From the NCBI GenBank assembly GCA_002946415.1, contig NJPS01000034.1, positions 434,001 through 498,000 on the forward strand: DNA of 64,000 nt. The letters are read 5' to 3'. This stretch comes from Rutstroemia sp. NJR-2017a BVV2 (lineage: Eukaryota; Ascomycota; Leotiomycetes; Helotiales; Rutstroemiaceae). Position 1 is the first letter of the stretch. Each line of letters opens with the position of its first letter. Shown in pieces: positions 24,469-33,744 of the stretch. The notes under the pieces are model-generated. The model was not told the origin of the DNA. It worked only from the letters and a program-made list of their open reading frames with translations, and made no database searches. The translations under genes were made by a program, and so were the position numbers.

Positions 24469-25410
24469 ATGGCTCAATTCAACGAGAGGAAGGCGTACGC
24501 TTCGCAAGAAACAACCTTTGTGAGCTTACCGCAAGATATTAAATGGCAATTGACTAATATATGCCCCAGTTTGACGACGGACGAGAAGAACAGCTTGTCG
24601 AGTTCGTGCGATCCCATCCCAGCCGTGAAACCATCCAAGGTTCACCAGCAGGTGTTCTTCAAGCCATCGACGAGTATGGGCGAACCAAGAAGTATCTCAT
24701 GAACGTTGGCGAAGACAAAGGATCCATAGTAACTGGAATAATCAAAGAAAATAAACCTCGAATCATGGTAGAGCTCGGAGGTTACTGCGGATATTCTACA
24801 ATCCTCTTTAGTGATGCGGTACGGACTGCAGGAGGGGAGAAATACTACTCCTTAGAAAGAAGCCCAAAGTTCGCGCAAGTCATTCGTGATTTAGTCGAAT
24901 TCGCTGGGTTGAAAGATTTTGTGGAAGTAATTGTTGGTCCGAGTGATGAGGGAATCCGGAAACTGCATTCCAGGGGCTTGAAGACCATCGACATGATGTT
25001 CCTAGACCATTATAAACCTGCATATACGTCAGACTTGAAATTATGCGAACAACTGGGACTGATTGGAAAGGGCACTGTTTTGGCGGCGGACAATGTCATT
25101 AGTCCAGGAAATCCTCCGTACTTGGAGTATGTCCGTAGCAGTGTCGAGGAGAAACGGTCGAAATTAACCAAGGAGGGGAAGCGTGATACTGACGGGTTTG
25201 CGCAAAGATCTGCAACTCAGTATGGCGCTGTTGAAGAACTGAATACGGAGGTCAAAGGAAACCCAAATCTCGTCTACGAGAGCCAATTGATCAATAGCTT
25301 TGAGCCTACAGGAGAACCGGTAAGTTGCTCGATCTAGTTGATGGTTCTTTCGCTGACCACTTTAGGATGGAGTGGAAATAACTCGATGTGTTGGGGAGGA
25401 AACAACTTGA
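24469..25410 (+). CDS. catechol-type O-methyltransferase (4-deoxygadusol synthesis)
   Basis: Three exons: 24469-24519, 24570-25319 and 25366-25410, about 281 residues. The first 17-codon exon joins FNERKAYASQETTF to FDDGREEQL across a 50-nt intron with a TTGACTAAT branch region. The last exon adds DGVEITRC, the normal end of COMT-like enzymes, in place of a spurious VSCSI tail. SAM motif I is MVELGGYCGYSTILF; further motifs are MMFLDHYKPAY and VLAADNV with the metal-binding aspartates. The partner gene is the DDGS-like synthase 1.2 kb away on the opposite strand. Together they match the DHQS-like plus O-MT pair shown in cyanobacteria to produce 4-deoxygadusol from sedoheptulose 7-phosphate; the substrate is inferred from this pairing. 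No ATP-grasp ligase follows. Confidence 0.87.
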
Positions 25411-26906
25411 TGTCTGGCTTAGCCTTACAGGCCTTGCAGTGAGTTAAGAGTCTTGAGTCTTGGAACGAACCTGCTTCAGACGGTCAAGGATGTTGTAGAA
25501 CGGCGGATGAGACAATGAATTCAATTTTGTGAAGTGGTCAGGGTCGTGTTTCCTTTTCTTGTAGGAGAAGGTCTTGCATTGTAGCATCCCATATTGTTAA
25601 ATCTTCGCAGGTCATTCTTCGCTTGCGGTATGTTGGTGTCCTTCGCCTTCGGGGGTTAGATCTCCAAATCTTCTTCGCTTTCGAGGAGACTCCGAGACAG
25701 CTTCCCTAGGTAAAACGTTTTTTAAAGACCAGTGCTTTTTCATTCTTCATGGAGTTACGTGTAATACTAGCATGTGTGACCAACCCTTGGAGTGCTGCTA
25801 GAGTAGATGACACTCTCGAGTCTTTGGGATACAATAATGAAGCAGGGTCAGGCCAGATGATTGGCTGCTCTTGTGATTTCTCCAACCCTGAATCAGATTC
25901 AATTCCTTCAGCTAGGACTGACAGAATTGTATCCAACTTCTCCAAATGGGAGTCTCTGGTCGTTTTCAAACCATTGCGGTATATGATTTGCCGTTCGCTA
26001 TGATATCTGCCGAGATATCACCTTGATGCGTAATTCATTGCTAATTTTCTTCAACATCTGCAATGCGGATCGTTTCTTCCATAGAGCATTTCTAGTTACA
26101 AGCAAGTCTTGTAACTTTGTATCCCGATTAGGATGCGTACAAACAATCCGCTTCATTCGCATATCCTGAACTTCTCCGCTCCAGTGCGGCTCCACGGATG
26201 GGCTCCCCTCGCTTTTACACTCCGTTGGGTATCCGTTTGGGAGACAATCCGCTCCGACCTGAAACTGATTATATATGGATTATCCAGCGGATATTCATTT
26301 GTGTTAAAGCTATATAACTTTTTATAATTATTATGAAGATCAATACAAAAAAGTATATCCTCAAAAATTCAAGGTTTTAAGCCTCAAAACCTTAAATTTT
26401 GAGCCTCCAACCTTGAAAATCCACCAGATTCTTGGATATCCACTGGATTTTCAGCAATCTGCCGGATTGATAGATACTCTGTTGATATCTATGGATGAAC
26501 TATGTTACAACTACTAAGAAATCACCAAAATCCGCTCCGCCACGGATTAATCCGCGGATCCCCTCGATTACAAGTGGTAGTACTACGGAGTTCCGTTTGC
26601 GCAGCCTAATCCTGATCATAGAACAGTTGTGTTTGTTCTTCGGGTAGGTTTGTAGGTACCGAAGGAGTTCTTTGAGAGCGTATATGTAAGAGTTGAGTTC
26701 GTTCAACGCGAGAGGGATGTTGTCGATATATATTTCCCGAATCAATGTATGTCTTCCGGGAGTGTCATTGCATTTCGTGGAAAGTAGATATTGCAACTTT
26801 ATCATTGATATACCCTTTGGCTGTATGCCATTACCATATCAGGATGTGTTGGGAGAAAACAACCTGAGGAAGGAGCTTGCTTTCAGCACTTGCTCCATGG
26901 AGCAGT
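25411..26906. repeat. decayed repeat DNA with coding remnants
   Basis: No intact gene. Two minus-strand open stretches in different frames (26195-25998 and 25969-25706) may be pieces of one broken coding sequence that I do not recognise. A hairpin-like inverted repeat lies at about 26372-26421 (ttcaaggtt...aaccttgaa). Small palindromes of the ggattaatcc and gatatc type recur at 25999-26020 and 26540-26560. Composition is locally AT-rich (26300-26400). Confidence 0.4.
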
Positions 26907-27035
26907 CTCTCTAGGGGAGAAAAAACAGGCCGACGTGGGAATGAATATCCCGGTTGATTCAGTATATTGTAATGTTTTCATTATCCAACTGTCTTTGAGG
27001 AATTATTATCGGCCTGTTATTTCTACGCTGGAGAG
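26907..27035. mobile_element. short terminal-inverted-repeat element, left copy
   Basis: 129 bp. Its own ends are imperfect inverted repeats (gagaaaaaacaggccga at the left, tcggcctgttatttct at the right, extending to ctctc/gagag). The whole unit recurs in reverse orientation at 30653-30811. Blocks shared with that copy include agaaaaaacaggccga and tccaactgtctttgagg. It has no coding capacity. It is either a MITE-like element or one long terminal repeat of a larger element enclosing the KilA-N gene. No clear target duplication is seen around this copy. Confidence 0.75.
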
Positions 27036-27689
27036 GCCTTCGGATACTGCTTGAAGAGGCAGGCGCGCTAGTTTGACTTCATAAATCGCAGACCTTAATT
27101 TCTGTTCTTTTCATCTTCAACCCATATTCACAAGAAATTCTGAGTCATCTCGTATATATATATGTCTATGCTCAGTCATTTACTGTAGTGACTATCGATA
27201 CTTTTCAGTCAAGAAAAGAACGTTGTACTTTTAATTGTATCATTTTCTCACCTTTCACACACACTTTCCAGCCTACGACAGCGTGAACACATTTCGAGCC
27301 TGGACACCCTATGAACATATTTCGAGTTTCGACAGCAGCAGCCTGTGGACGGGTTGTGATAGCTGTCAGGTTGTGAACACATTTCGTGTCTCGACAGCCC
27401 GTGGATAGATTTCGGGGGCATTTACAAACTCACCAACTTGTGACTGTTTACTGAATTACCGCGTGGACCGTTTTACTTTGAACTTGTGTTCATACAGTGC
27501 TTTTTACTTCTTTCATTTCTTTTTATTCTTTTCTACGCTGCCCCCATTCATTCTTACCACCGCCACTTATGACTATGATCTATCGTAGCATCTGAGGGTT
27601 TAACTGGATTACCAGTGTTCACCAACAGCATATTCCCTATCATATTAATATCTTACATTTATATCCAGATCGTTCATCTCCTTTTTAAC
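27036..27689. promoter_or_regulatory. upstream region of the KilA-N gene with imperfect repeats
   Basis: Within 27282-27415 a motif like tgaacacatttcg recurs imperfectly at least four times (27283, 27311, 27373 and a diverged copy near 27402), with interspersed cgacagc motifs. This may be a repeat of regulatory sites or decayed tandem sequence. The rest is pyrimidine-rich up to the predicted ATG at 27690. Confidence 0.4.
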
Positions 27690-29583
27690 ATGGGTCCAAG
27701 CACAGTTAGTTTAGTATTCTCACCTCTTTCTCTGTTCCTTAGAATCCTTACTAAGAGATCCTGAACACTAGTCTAAGAAAGGTGAAGGCCGTGAGGCCTC
27801 TTGTTCCACCGATAGAAGTGTTCAGTCGAGAATATCTTTGGATAGTAGAATCATCAAACCTAAGAAATCTTCCTCGTTATCTCATCCTATCCCACCGCAG
27901 ACTCTTTATACTGAGTCTTTATCTGCCGGTCCCTCCTTCAAAACCCTCCAACATTCGTCCGGGTCCGACAAGAATATTATTAAGGATGATCTTGATATGA
28001 ACGATACCGAATTCGTAGAAATCCCTGGTAGTGACATTGGCTTCGAGGAGGATAAACCCCAGGAACTTGTGCAATCCCGATGTGAATTAGGAGAGATAGA
28101 CACTCTGATCTCCGAACTCCAAGAACGATGTGCGAGGGTGGTGACCCGAATACAGCAGCTGGAAGCCCAAATATATCAAGGAACATGGGTCAGGAAGAAG
28201 AAGGAAGAGGAGGAGAAGAAAAAGGAGAAGAAAGAGGAGAAGAAAGAGGAGGAGAAGGCAGAGCCTACCATCTACAACTTGATATCGGACTCGGAAGAGG
28301 AGGATATCCAACCAGCAGGTAGGTGATGGAAGGGCAAAGGAAGGGCGATAGTCCAATCCGAGCCATCTTCGCCAGATATCAAGCCGATACCACAGCCATG
28401 CGGCCAAGGAAAGGCTGTCCTAGCATCACGTCCAGCAAGTGGACCCTCCACACTGTCCGTCATCATAGCAACAGGCGACTTTTACTGGCAGTTGACCACT
28501 CCGCAGGGAACTGTTGGGAAACGTCAGGCTGACCACTGCATGAATGCCAACCAAATCGTCAATCTTAAAGGGTATTCGGAGGGTGATAGGATTAGAGAAA
28601 TGGCTGCTGTCAGAAGGGGGCTTAAATTTGGGATATGGGAAAAGAGAACTGGGTCAGGGAGCCAGATAATCGGGATGTGGATCGCTTTCGAGGATGCCGT
28701 TGCGTTGATCGAGAAACTAGGATTAATTGAACACATTAAAGCATTAGTCGACGTCGATGGCTTTCCAATGCCTGCTTTGGCATCACCTCCGGCGACTCTT
28801 AAGTCAGATATTGCCAACCCGTTTTCATACAAGCGCAAAGATTTGACGGTTAACCACAACTTCCTGAAAGTGGACACTTCGCTAGGACCTATTATGCGAA
28901 AACTGGATAACAATTGGCTCAACGTAACTCAGATAATCGCCGCTGCCGGAGCTTCCAAGCTTGACTGGACAAGTGTGAGGCCAAGATACGAAAAGGGTAT
29001 ACATGAGAGCGTTAACTACGGCCCTGCAGGTGTAAGGGGTCTGTATGTCCCTCACAAGAAGGCTATTCGAATTGCCGCTATGTGGAGCGTGGGATCCCTA
29101 ATCGCTCCCTTGGTGTCCGATCTTGAAGAACCGGCTGAAGGCGAAGATGAGGATGACTTGCTGGAGAAAAGCATTGTCATCAGGGATCTCAAGCCTGGGG
29201 AACTTCAATATAAAACCTTCGACCGGAAGACCTATGTCTTTACTACCACAGGCACATACATCCTTACCAAGCGTGTCGAAGATGACTGGCTGAATGCCAC
29301 ACAAATCCTGAATCTCACAGTCCTGAAAAGGCACCAGATAAAGCATGAGCTCCAAGTCATCAGACAAGGAGACCACTGAATCATAATGGGAGGTGTCGCG
29401 AGCGGGACATATATTCCTTGGCATAGAGGCGTGCGTCTTGCAAAGGACAAACAGGTTTTCGATCAACTACAGATCTTGATCGGCAATGCGGATTCTGACG
29501 ACGACGAAGAAGAAGGAGAAGAAGGTGCAGACGAATCTGGCTATTTGCAAAGATGGCGAGATATTAATCTTCCAAACTCGTGA
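27690..29583 (+). pseudogene. triple KilA-N/APSES-like DNA-binding protein, interrupted in the third domain
   Basis: Three exons fit in frame: 27690-27704, 27772-28318 and 28469 onward; introns are 67 nt (branch TTACTAAG) and 150 nt. The N-terminal part is Ser/Pro-rich and acidic, with a predicted coiled coil (IDTLISELQERCARVVTRIQ) and a Lys/Glu run. Three KilA-N/APSES-like units follow: VGKRQADHCMNANQIVNL, LDNNWLNVTQIIAAAG and RVEDDWLNATQILNL, the first two reaching their own GIWEK or GLYVPHKKA strands. A TGA at 29377-29379 ends the frame within the third unit at about residue 490. The same frame then continues with MGGVASGTYIPWHRGVRLA, the expected second half of that unit, to a stop at 29581-29583. 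The third domain is therefore broken by one nonsense codon, or the protein is natively shorter. DNA binding is inferred. Confidence 0.65.
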
Positions 29584-29603
29584 GTCTATTAGTCGCTACA
29601 CCA

Positions 29604-29780
29604 GATGTACTAACTATCCGACCAACTTTCAAAACTTCGGATATTCTCAATATCCAAATTTGATTTAAATAATCAGATTAGGCTATTGAATATAATTGTA
29701 AGATTACTTAAGTGTATATTAGTTCATAGTGTTCAAATATTACTTAAACAATTAGAAGTTGGTCGGGTAGTTAGTACATC
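29604..29780. mobile_element. MITE-like element with about 26-bp terminal inverted repeats
   Basis: 177 bp. The left end gatgtactaactatccgacc and the right end read as reverse complement differ at only one of the first 23 bases. The interior is AT-rich and has no reading frame. It sits 20 bp after the KilA-N reading frame and just before the next open frame. Target duplication is unclear. Confidence 0.75.
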
Positions 29781-29792
29781 CCCGCAGGTGCT

Positions 29793-30467
29793 ATGCACGA
29801 ATACACACTGACCTCATTTTCCAGTCCAACGAACGTGTGCCTGAAGTATCGTCCAGGTAAGGTTGGCCAAATCATCGTCATCAGCAGGAATAGTGGTCTG
29901 CTGTCCGACAATGCTCGAGATCGTTTGATATCGGACGGTCTGCGGTCTGTAGATGCGTTCAAAGCCTGTTTCGGTGTGGCCTGCGCTCGTGAGGCAGTCG
30001 CCATCGGGTTCAATGGTCTAAGAAGCATATTCCCCGCAGTCTACGACGATACCCACCTGCCAGACAATAATGTATATGACCAAGACCGAAAGAGAATCAT
30101 CGGTGCCATTAGATCGACCCCAGCGGGAGAGAGATGCGTCATCCTCGTCCGTGGACTGGATGGCTGGACATCTGATGTCAAGAGTCTTCGCGGCTTTGCC
30201 GAGGCGTTTAGATCCGTAGACTTGTGGCTTGTTTCGTTGGTGCCCGGCGATTGGGGATATACGGGAGCATGGGAATTGGCGGAGAACGGGATACGATATA
30301 ATGCATTCTCTATGTTAGAGCTCATGCATACACTGCCCAGCTCTCGGATCTCGGCACGTTGGCAAGTCGATCACTTTGTCCGGGTCTTGGACAAGATTAA
30401 TTCTGAAAAGAATCTGGGCAGAGGCGCGCATATAGGGTGGTTGACCCGGGGAAGAGCGTGGGTATAG
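29793..30467 (+). CDS. hypothetical protein in the KilA-N repeat bracket
   Basis: An ATG-started open frame of 224 codons that I do not recognise. It is of mixed alpha/beta character (GKVGQIIVISRNSGLL, GERCVILVRGLDGW, VDLWLVSLVPGDWGY) without a signal peptide or membrane segments. Its end is disturbed by a tandem duplication: RVLDKINSEKNL is encoded at 30378-30416 and again, 89 bp later and in another reading frame, at 30467-30505. The second copy continues LALIYCGCSGEDPRYESIWL into the inverted repeat. An ag acceptor just before the ATG (29787) leaves open a 5' exon upstream of the MITE. It could be a real gene, an exon of one, or a remnant. Confidence 0.4.
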   Translation: MHEYTLTSFSSPTNVCLKYRPGKVGQIIVISRNSGLLSDNARDRLISDGLRSVDAFKACFGVACAREAVAIGFNGLRSIFPAVYDDTHLPDNNVYDQDRKRIIGAIRSTPAGERCVILVRGLDGWTSDVKSLRGFAEAFRSVDLWLVSLVPGDWGYTGAWELAENGIRYNAFSMLELMHTLPSSRISARWQVDHFVRVLDKINSEKNLGRGAHIGWLTRGRAWV

Positions 30468-30541
30468 ATCGGGTCTTGGATAAGATCAATTCTGAAAAGA
30501 ATCTGGCTCTTATATATTGTGGTTGCTCTGGGGAAGACCCG
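30378..30541. repeat. 89-bp imperfect tandem duplication
   Basis: Two units starting near 30380 and 30469 share gggtcttgga.aagat.aattctgaaaagaatctgg and later tggttg.c..ggggaaga. The 89-bp period is not a multiple of three, so the duplication truncates the enclosing open frame. Confidence 0.75.
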
Positions 30542-30652
30542 CGATACGAAAGTATATGGCTACGACTTGCTGTAATAGCAATTTGTCTTTCGGAACAAGT
30601 TAATAATACAAAATCTATGAACACATTACATGATGCATCCCCCCTAGAAAGG

Positions 30653-30811
30653 CTCTCCGGCGCAGAAATAACAGGCCGACAATAATACCTCAAAGACAGT
30701 TGGACAATGAAAATGGAACAATCCTTTAGAACACCTGAGATATTGATTTGATAATAATAATCAGCTACAATCAATTATCCCAGATCGGCCTGTTTTTTCT
30801 ACCACGGAGAG
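30653..30811. mobile_element. short terminal-inverted-repeat element, right copy (inverted)
   Basis: 159 bp, the inverted counterpart of 26907-27035. Ends are ctctccggcgcagaaataac and, at the right, gttttttctaccacggagag. It is flanked by aaagg on both sides (30648-30652 and 30812-30816), a plausible 5-bp target duplication that would make it an independent insertion. A region of about 30 bp next to its AAAAAA side is not present in the left copy. Confidence 0.75.
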
Positions 30812-30836
30812 AAAGGATAACGTGCAACTCTATCTA

Positions 30837-30983
30837 GTGAGCCACCCCAAATAAATGAGCCAAAAGAATCCAAGTTAAGAACAATATAATATCTATTTCG
30901 ATATGAATAATTGTGGTAATTTTTTGGTTTATTTGGAGGAGGGATACAATGTGTTCATAGATCATTTGTTTGGGGTGGCTCAC
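30837..30983. mobile_element. MITE with 24-bp inverted ends and TA target duplication
   Basis: 147 bp, bounded by gtgagccaccccaaataaatgag at the left and its near-perfect reverse complement at the right (2 mismatches in 24). TA dinucleotides lie at 30835-30836 and 30984-30985. TA duplication and the end type suggest a non-autonomous Tc1/mariner/pogo relative. It has no coding capacity. Confidence 0.85.
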
Positions 30984-31063
30984 TAAATAGGGCTGCGCAT
31001 AAGCCTATCTGAGATTTAAGTATATTATATTAAATAACGCGTCGACATTCAAATCAGTCCACA

Positions 31064-31154
31064 GCTCCTTTAGCTCAGGGGTAGAGCGTGTCACTCGTAA
31101 TCAGGTATTGGTCACGGAATGACAAGGTCGATCGTTCGAATCGGTCATGGAGCC
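31064..31154 (+). tRNA. tRNA-Thr (anticodon CGU) with intron
   Basis: Acceptor gctcctt pairs with atggagc (one T-T mismatch). The D arm is gctc/gagc. The anticodon stem tgtca/tgaca encloses loop ctcgtaa with anticodon CGT, interrupted by a 19-nt intron after the anticodon. The T arm is gatcg-ttcgaat-cggtc. The acceptor mismatch and a C in the discriminator position are slightly unusual, so it may be a diverged copy. Confidence 0.85.
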
Positions 31155-32704
31155 AAACTTTTGTTTTTCTCGCCATTATCTGACTTGTGAAAGTTTTAGA
31201 TCACGCTTTTGTAAATTTGGATATTTCCCAGAGAAATTTGGGGTGAGGAGGCCGACAAAGCAGATCAGACTTACATTTCCCATGGTAATCCAAGTCTAGA
31301 GCACGGGCCTTCGCTTAGTGGTGGTACACCAAAATAAACCTTCCCGAAATATAACGTGCAACCCCACCCCATGACGTCGGCCACTTTTATGGCTTCATCC
31401 AAGAATTAAACCACAACAACAATAGAAATTAAGTAAGTCTGTATAGAAATAAGTAACGCCAGCTCTGTTAAACAAGCTAGTGAGAAGTACGAAAGACTAC
31501 TCTTTCATAACTTCTTTGATAATGAAATAGTTCTCAAACATAGTTTTGGTGTGCTACAACTAAGTGGGACCGGCTGGTAGGATGCTCTTTGTGTTCACAA
31601 GATGGAGTACGCACCCACCAATACAGGTCAACAGTCTATGTTGCAACAAGACGAGAGAATCTTTGGCATCATACCGATTGGCGTGGGTAGAATGCTCTTT
31701 GTGTTCACAAGACAGGGTACGCACCCAGATTAAGGCACTCTATGTTTCAGAAAGTATAGCTTATTCTCCACGACGCTCCAGATATACCCTCGTGAACTAT
31801 ATATACCGGCCCCGGCAAACTCTTCCTTTCGAGCATAAGGAGACTACTTATCTCACTGGGATGAAGATGGGCGGATTCTCCGAGGACCACTACTGCGGAG
31901 GCTGACTGTCTCTTCGAGCACAGGAAGAATACCCTTCCCTTAGAGCACAGCGATTCGTACGAGACCTGCCGCCATTTGAAGATTCTTTAATCCGCCATAG
32001 TGACCCTACCCTTCCGGCCAGCCAGAGCTCCCTTCCATTATAATCCCCCATACCACAGGTTCAGCTGAAGGCTTGTAATGTCGTGAAGTTAGGTGCCTTT
32101 GCCGGGTAACCTATGCTCTGCACAGAAGACCAAGGTTAAACTGGCTGTTCTGCGTCATTAAGCACTCAGTCGAGCTGAGAGTACTAGCCGCTGTCGTCCT
32201 GTTCTGCCAAACAGGGTGGCGTACTGCGTTCTTCGTCGTTCGTTCGTGGTAATCGTCGGCCACTGGCATACCGTGTGTCGCAGTCATGCCGCCGCTTCCA
32301 CTGCGCAAAAAGTGGTGTTGTGCTCGTGCCCAAATCGAAGTGGCCACGCTGCCACGCGTTCGCCCGAAGGATCTGTCTCCTTTTGCGTCGACTCTGCTTA
32401 TTATTGAAAACCGTTTTATCGATCGCTATATATTCTCTTTTTGGCTCTGAATAATAAGAATCTAGGTTCACAGCCAGTACTACGTACAGGTAGAGAATTC
32501 TGTCTTCGCTGCCGAAACTCTTGTATTGAGACCCTTGATTAAAAATATTTGTCGGCGGAAGAAGAGGCCTCGCCTTTCTTAGACTGGTGGTTCAGGATCT
32601 CTTAGTGAGGAATAGAGAAAGAGGTAAGAATATTGAACTTACTATTCGAGGGCCCATAGTGATAAGTAGATGAATGATCTGGATATAGACTTGAAATATT
32701 AATA
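31155..32704. repeat. gene-free repeat-rich stretch
   Basis: No intact gene. It contains a direct repeat of about 40 bp (31578-31616 and 31689-31727, atgctctttgtgttcacaag core). It also contains a decayed copy of the left end of the element at 33618-33744 (from about 31892: ctgcggaggctgactgtctcttcgagca). Open frames around 32111-32471 show no recognisable motif. Confidence 0.5.
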
Positions 32705-32770
32705 TGGCGAGGGTTCAACGGCCCAACGGGATCAACAATGTTTGCCGGTTATAAAGTTGAACTCTCGCCA
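32705..32770. mobile_element. miniature inverted-repeat element with TA flanks
   Basis: 66 bp. Ends tggcgagggttcaac and gttgaactctcgcca are inverted repeats with one mismatch. TA lies directly outside both ends (32703-32704 and 32771-32772). Only about 36 bp separate the arms. Confidence 0.7.
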
Positions 32771-33617
32771 TACTAGTAAATGAATAAAGATTGTGAGACG
32801 ACCGTACGGAAGAGATTCACCTGGGAATACCCTCATTTCCGCTTGTCCGACTTATTTAAGAATGTACAGAAGGGCTCAAATTACATGTACTGAGCCTCTC
32901 AAACGGACCGATAAATGGTCTATAAAAGGTCCGTAAGACCTCGTAGTTAGCCAAGAATAATCATCACTTCTTATATCTTACAAAGATCGAAATATGAAGT
33001 CAAACTAGCCCGCCTGCCTATTAAAGCAGCATCCGAAACTTCTCCAGCAAGTGCCGGAAGCAAGCTCCTTCCTCGAGCTGTTTTCTCTCCAACGAATCGA
33101 GTTGTTTCAACTCCATCCAAGGATTTCCGGTTGACCAAAGTGGTGAATACTGTCTCTCAGGCTCATCCCACTCAAGAATGAAGTCGTTCATCTTCGGATG
33201 CGCGGCTGTCTAAGATATTTCGAATGGGGAGAGTGGTCATTATTACTACCTACCAGAACAGCAGAGCGAGATTCACCCATTGTTGTCCTTTCGCATACTT
33301 AGACTCGCCGTCCGAGATATCTCATCAATCCATCTCGTATTGACCAACTTTGCTCCGAAAATTGGACCTGTTCACAATGTTTGGGTCAGACTTGGACTTC
33401 TGGATGACTTGGATGTTGAAACCTCTTTCTGGCCACACACGGATTAATCGTTCTGATATTTTTACTAGTCCTTGGCGCGTTCGATCAAGCGATTGATTTG
33501 CTACGACTTGGATCACTTTATCTTTCAGGATACCCAGAGTAGCCCATATTTGTGTTTTTCCAATTCTTACTTCGAGCTCCGGCCCTGCGGGACGCTCTGC
33601 TGGCTTTCCAAAGGTCA
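32771..33617. other. gene-free stretch in the repeat island
   Basis: No gene recognised. A 97-codon minus-strand frame (33618-33325) begins at the edge of the neighbouring element and has no known motif. Confidence 0.4.
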
Positions 33618-33744
33618 CTGCCGTGGAGGCAGACTATCTGTTCGAGCATAGTGAGAATATCTTTCTTTTCGCACTATCCCACTCAATTGGGAATAGGCTG
33701 ACAAGTCTTGCTTTGCTCGAAGAAATAGTCTGCCTCTACGGCAG
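33618..33744. mobile_element. MITE-like element with about 30-bp inverted ends
   Basis: 127 bp with ends ctgccgtggaggcagactat and, as reverse complement at the right, ctgccgtagaggcagactat, followed inward by a conserved ttcgagca on both sides. A diverged relative lies near 31892. It is non-coding. Target duplication is not obvious. Confidence 0.8.

Noticed and set aside
32111..32471. Overlapping open frames in the repeat island as a possible transposase remnant
   Set aside because: No DDE, RVE, reverse-transcriptase or zinc-knuckle motif could be recognised.
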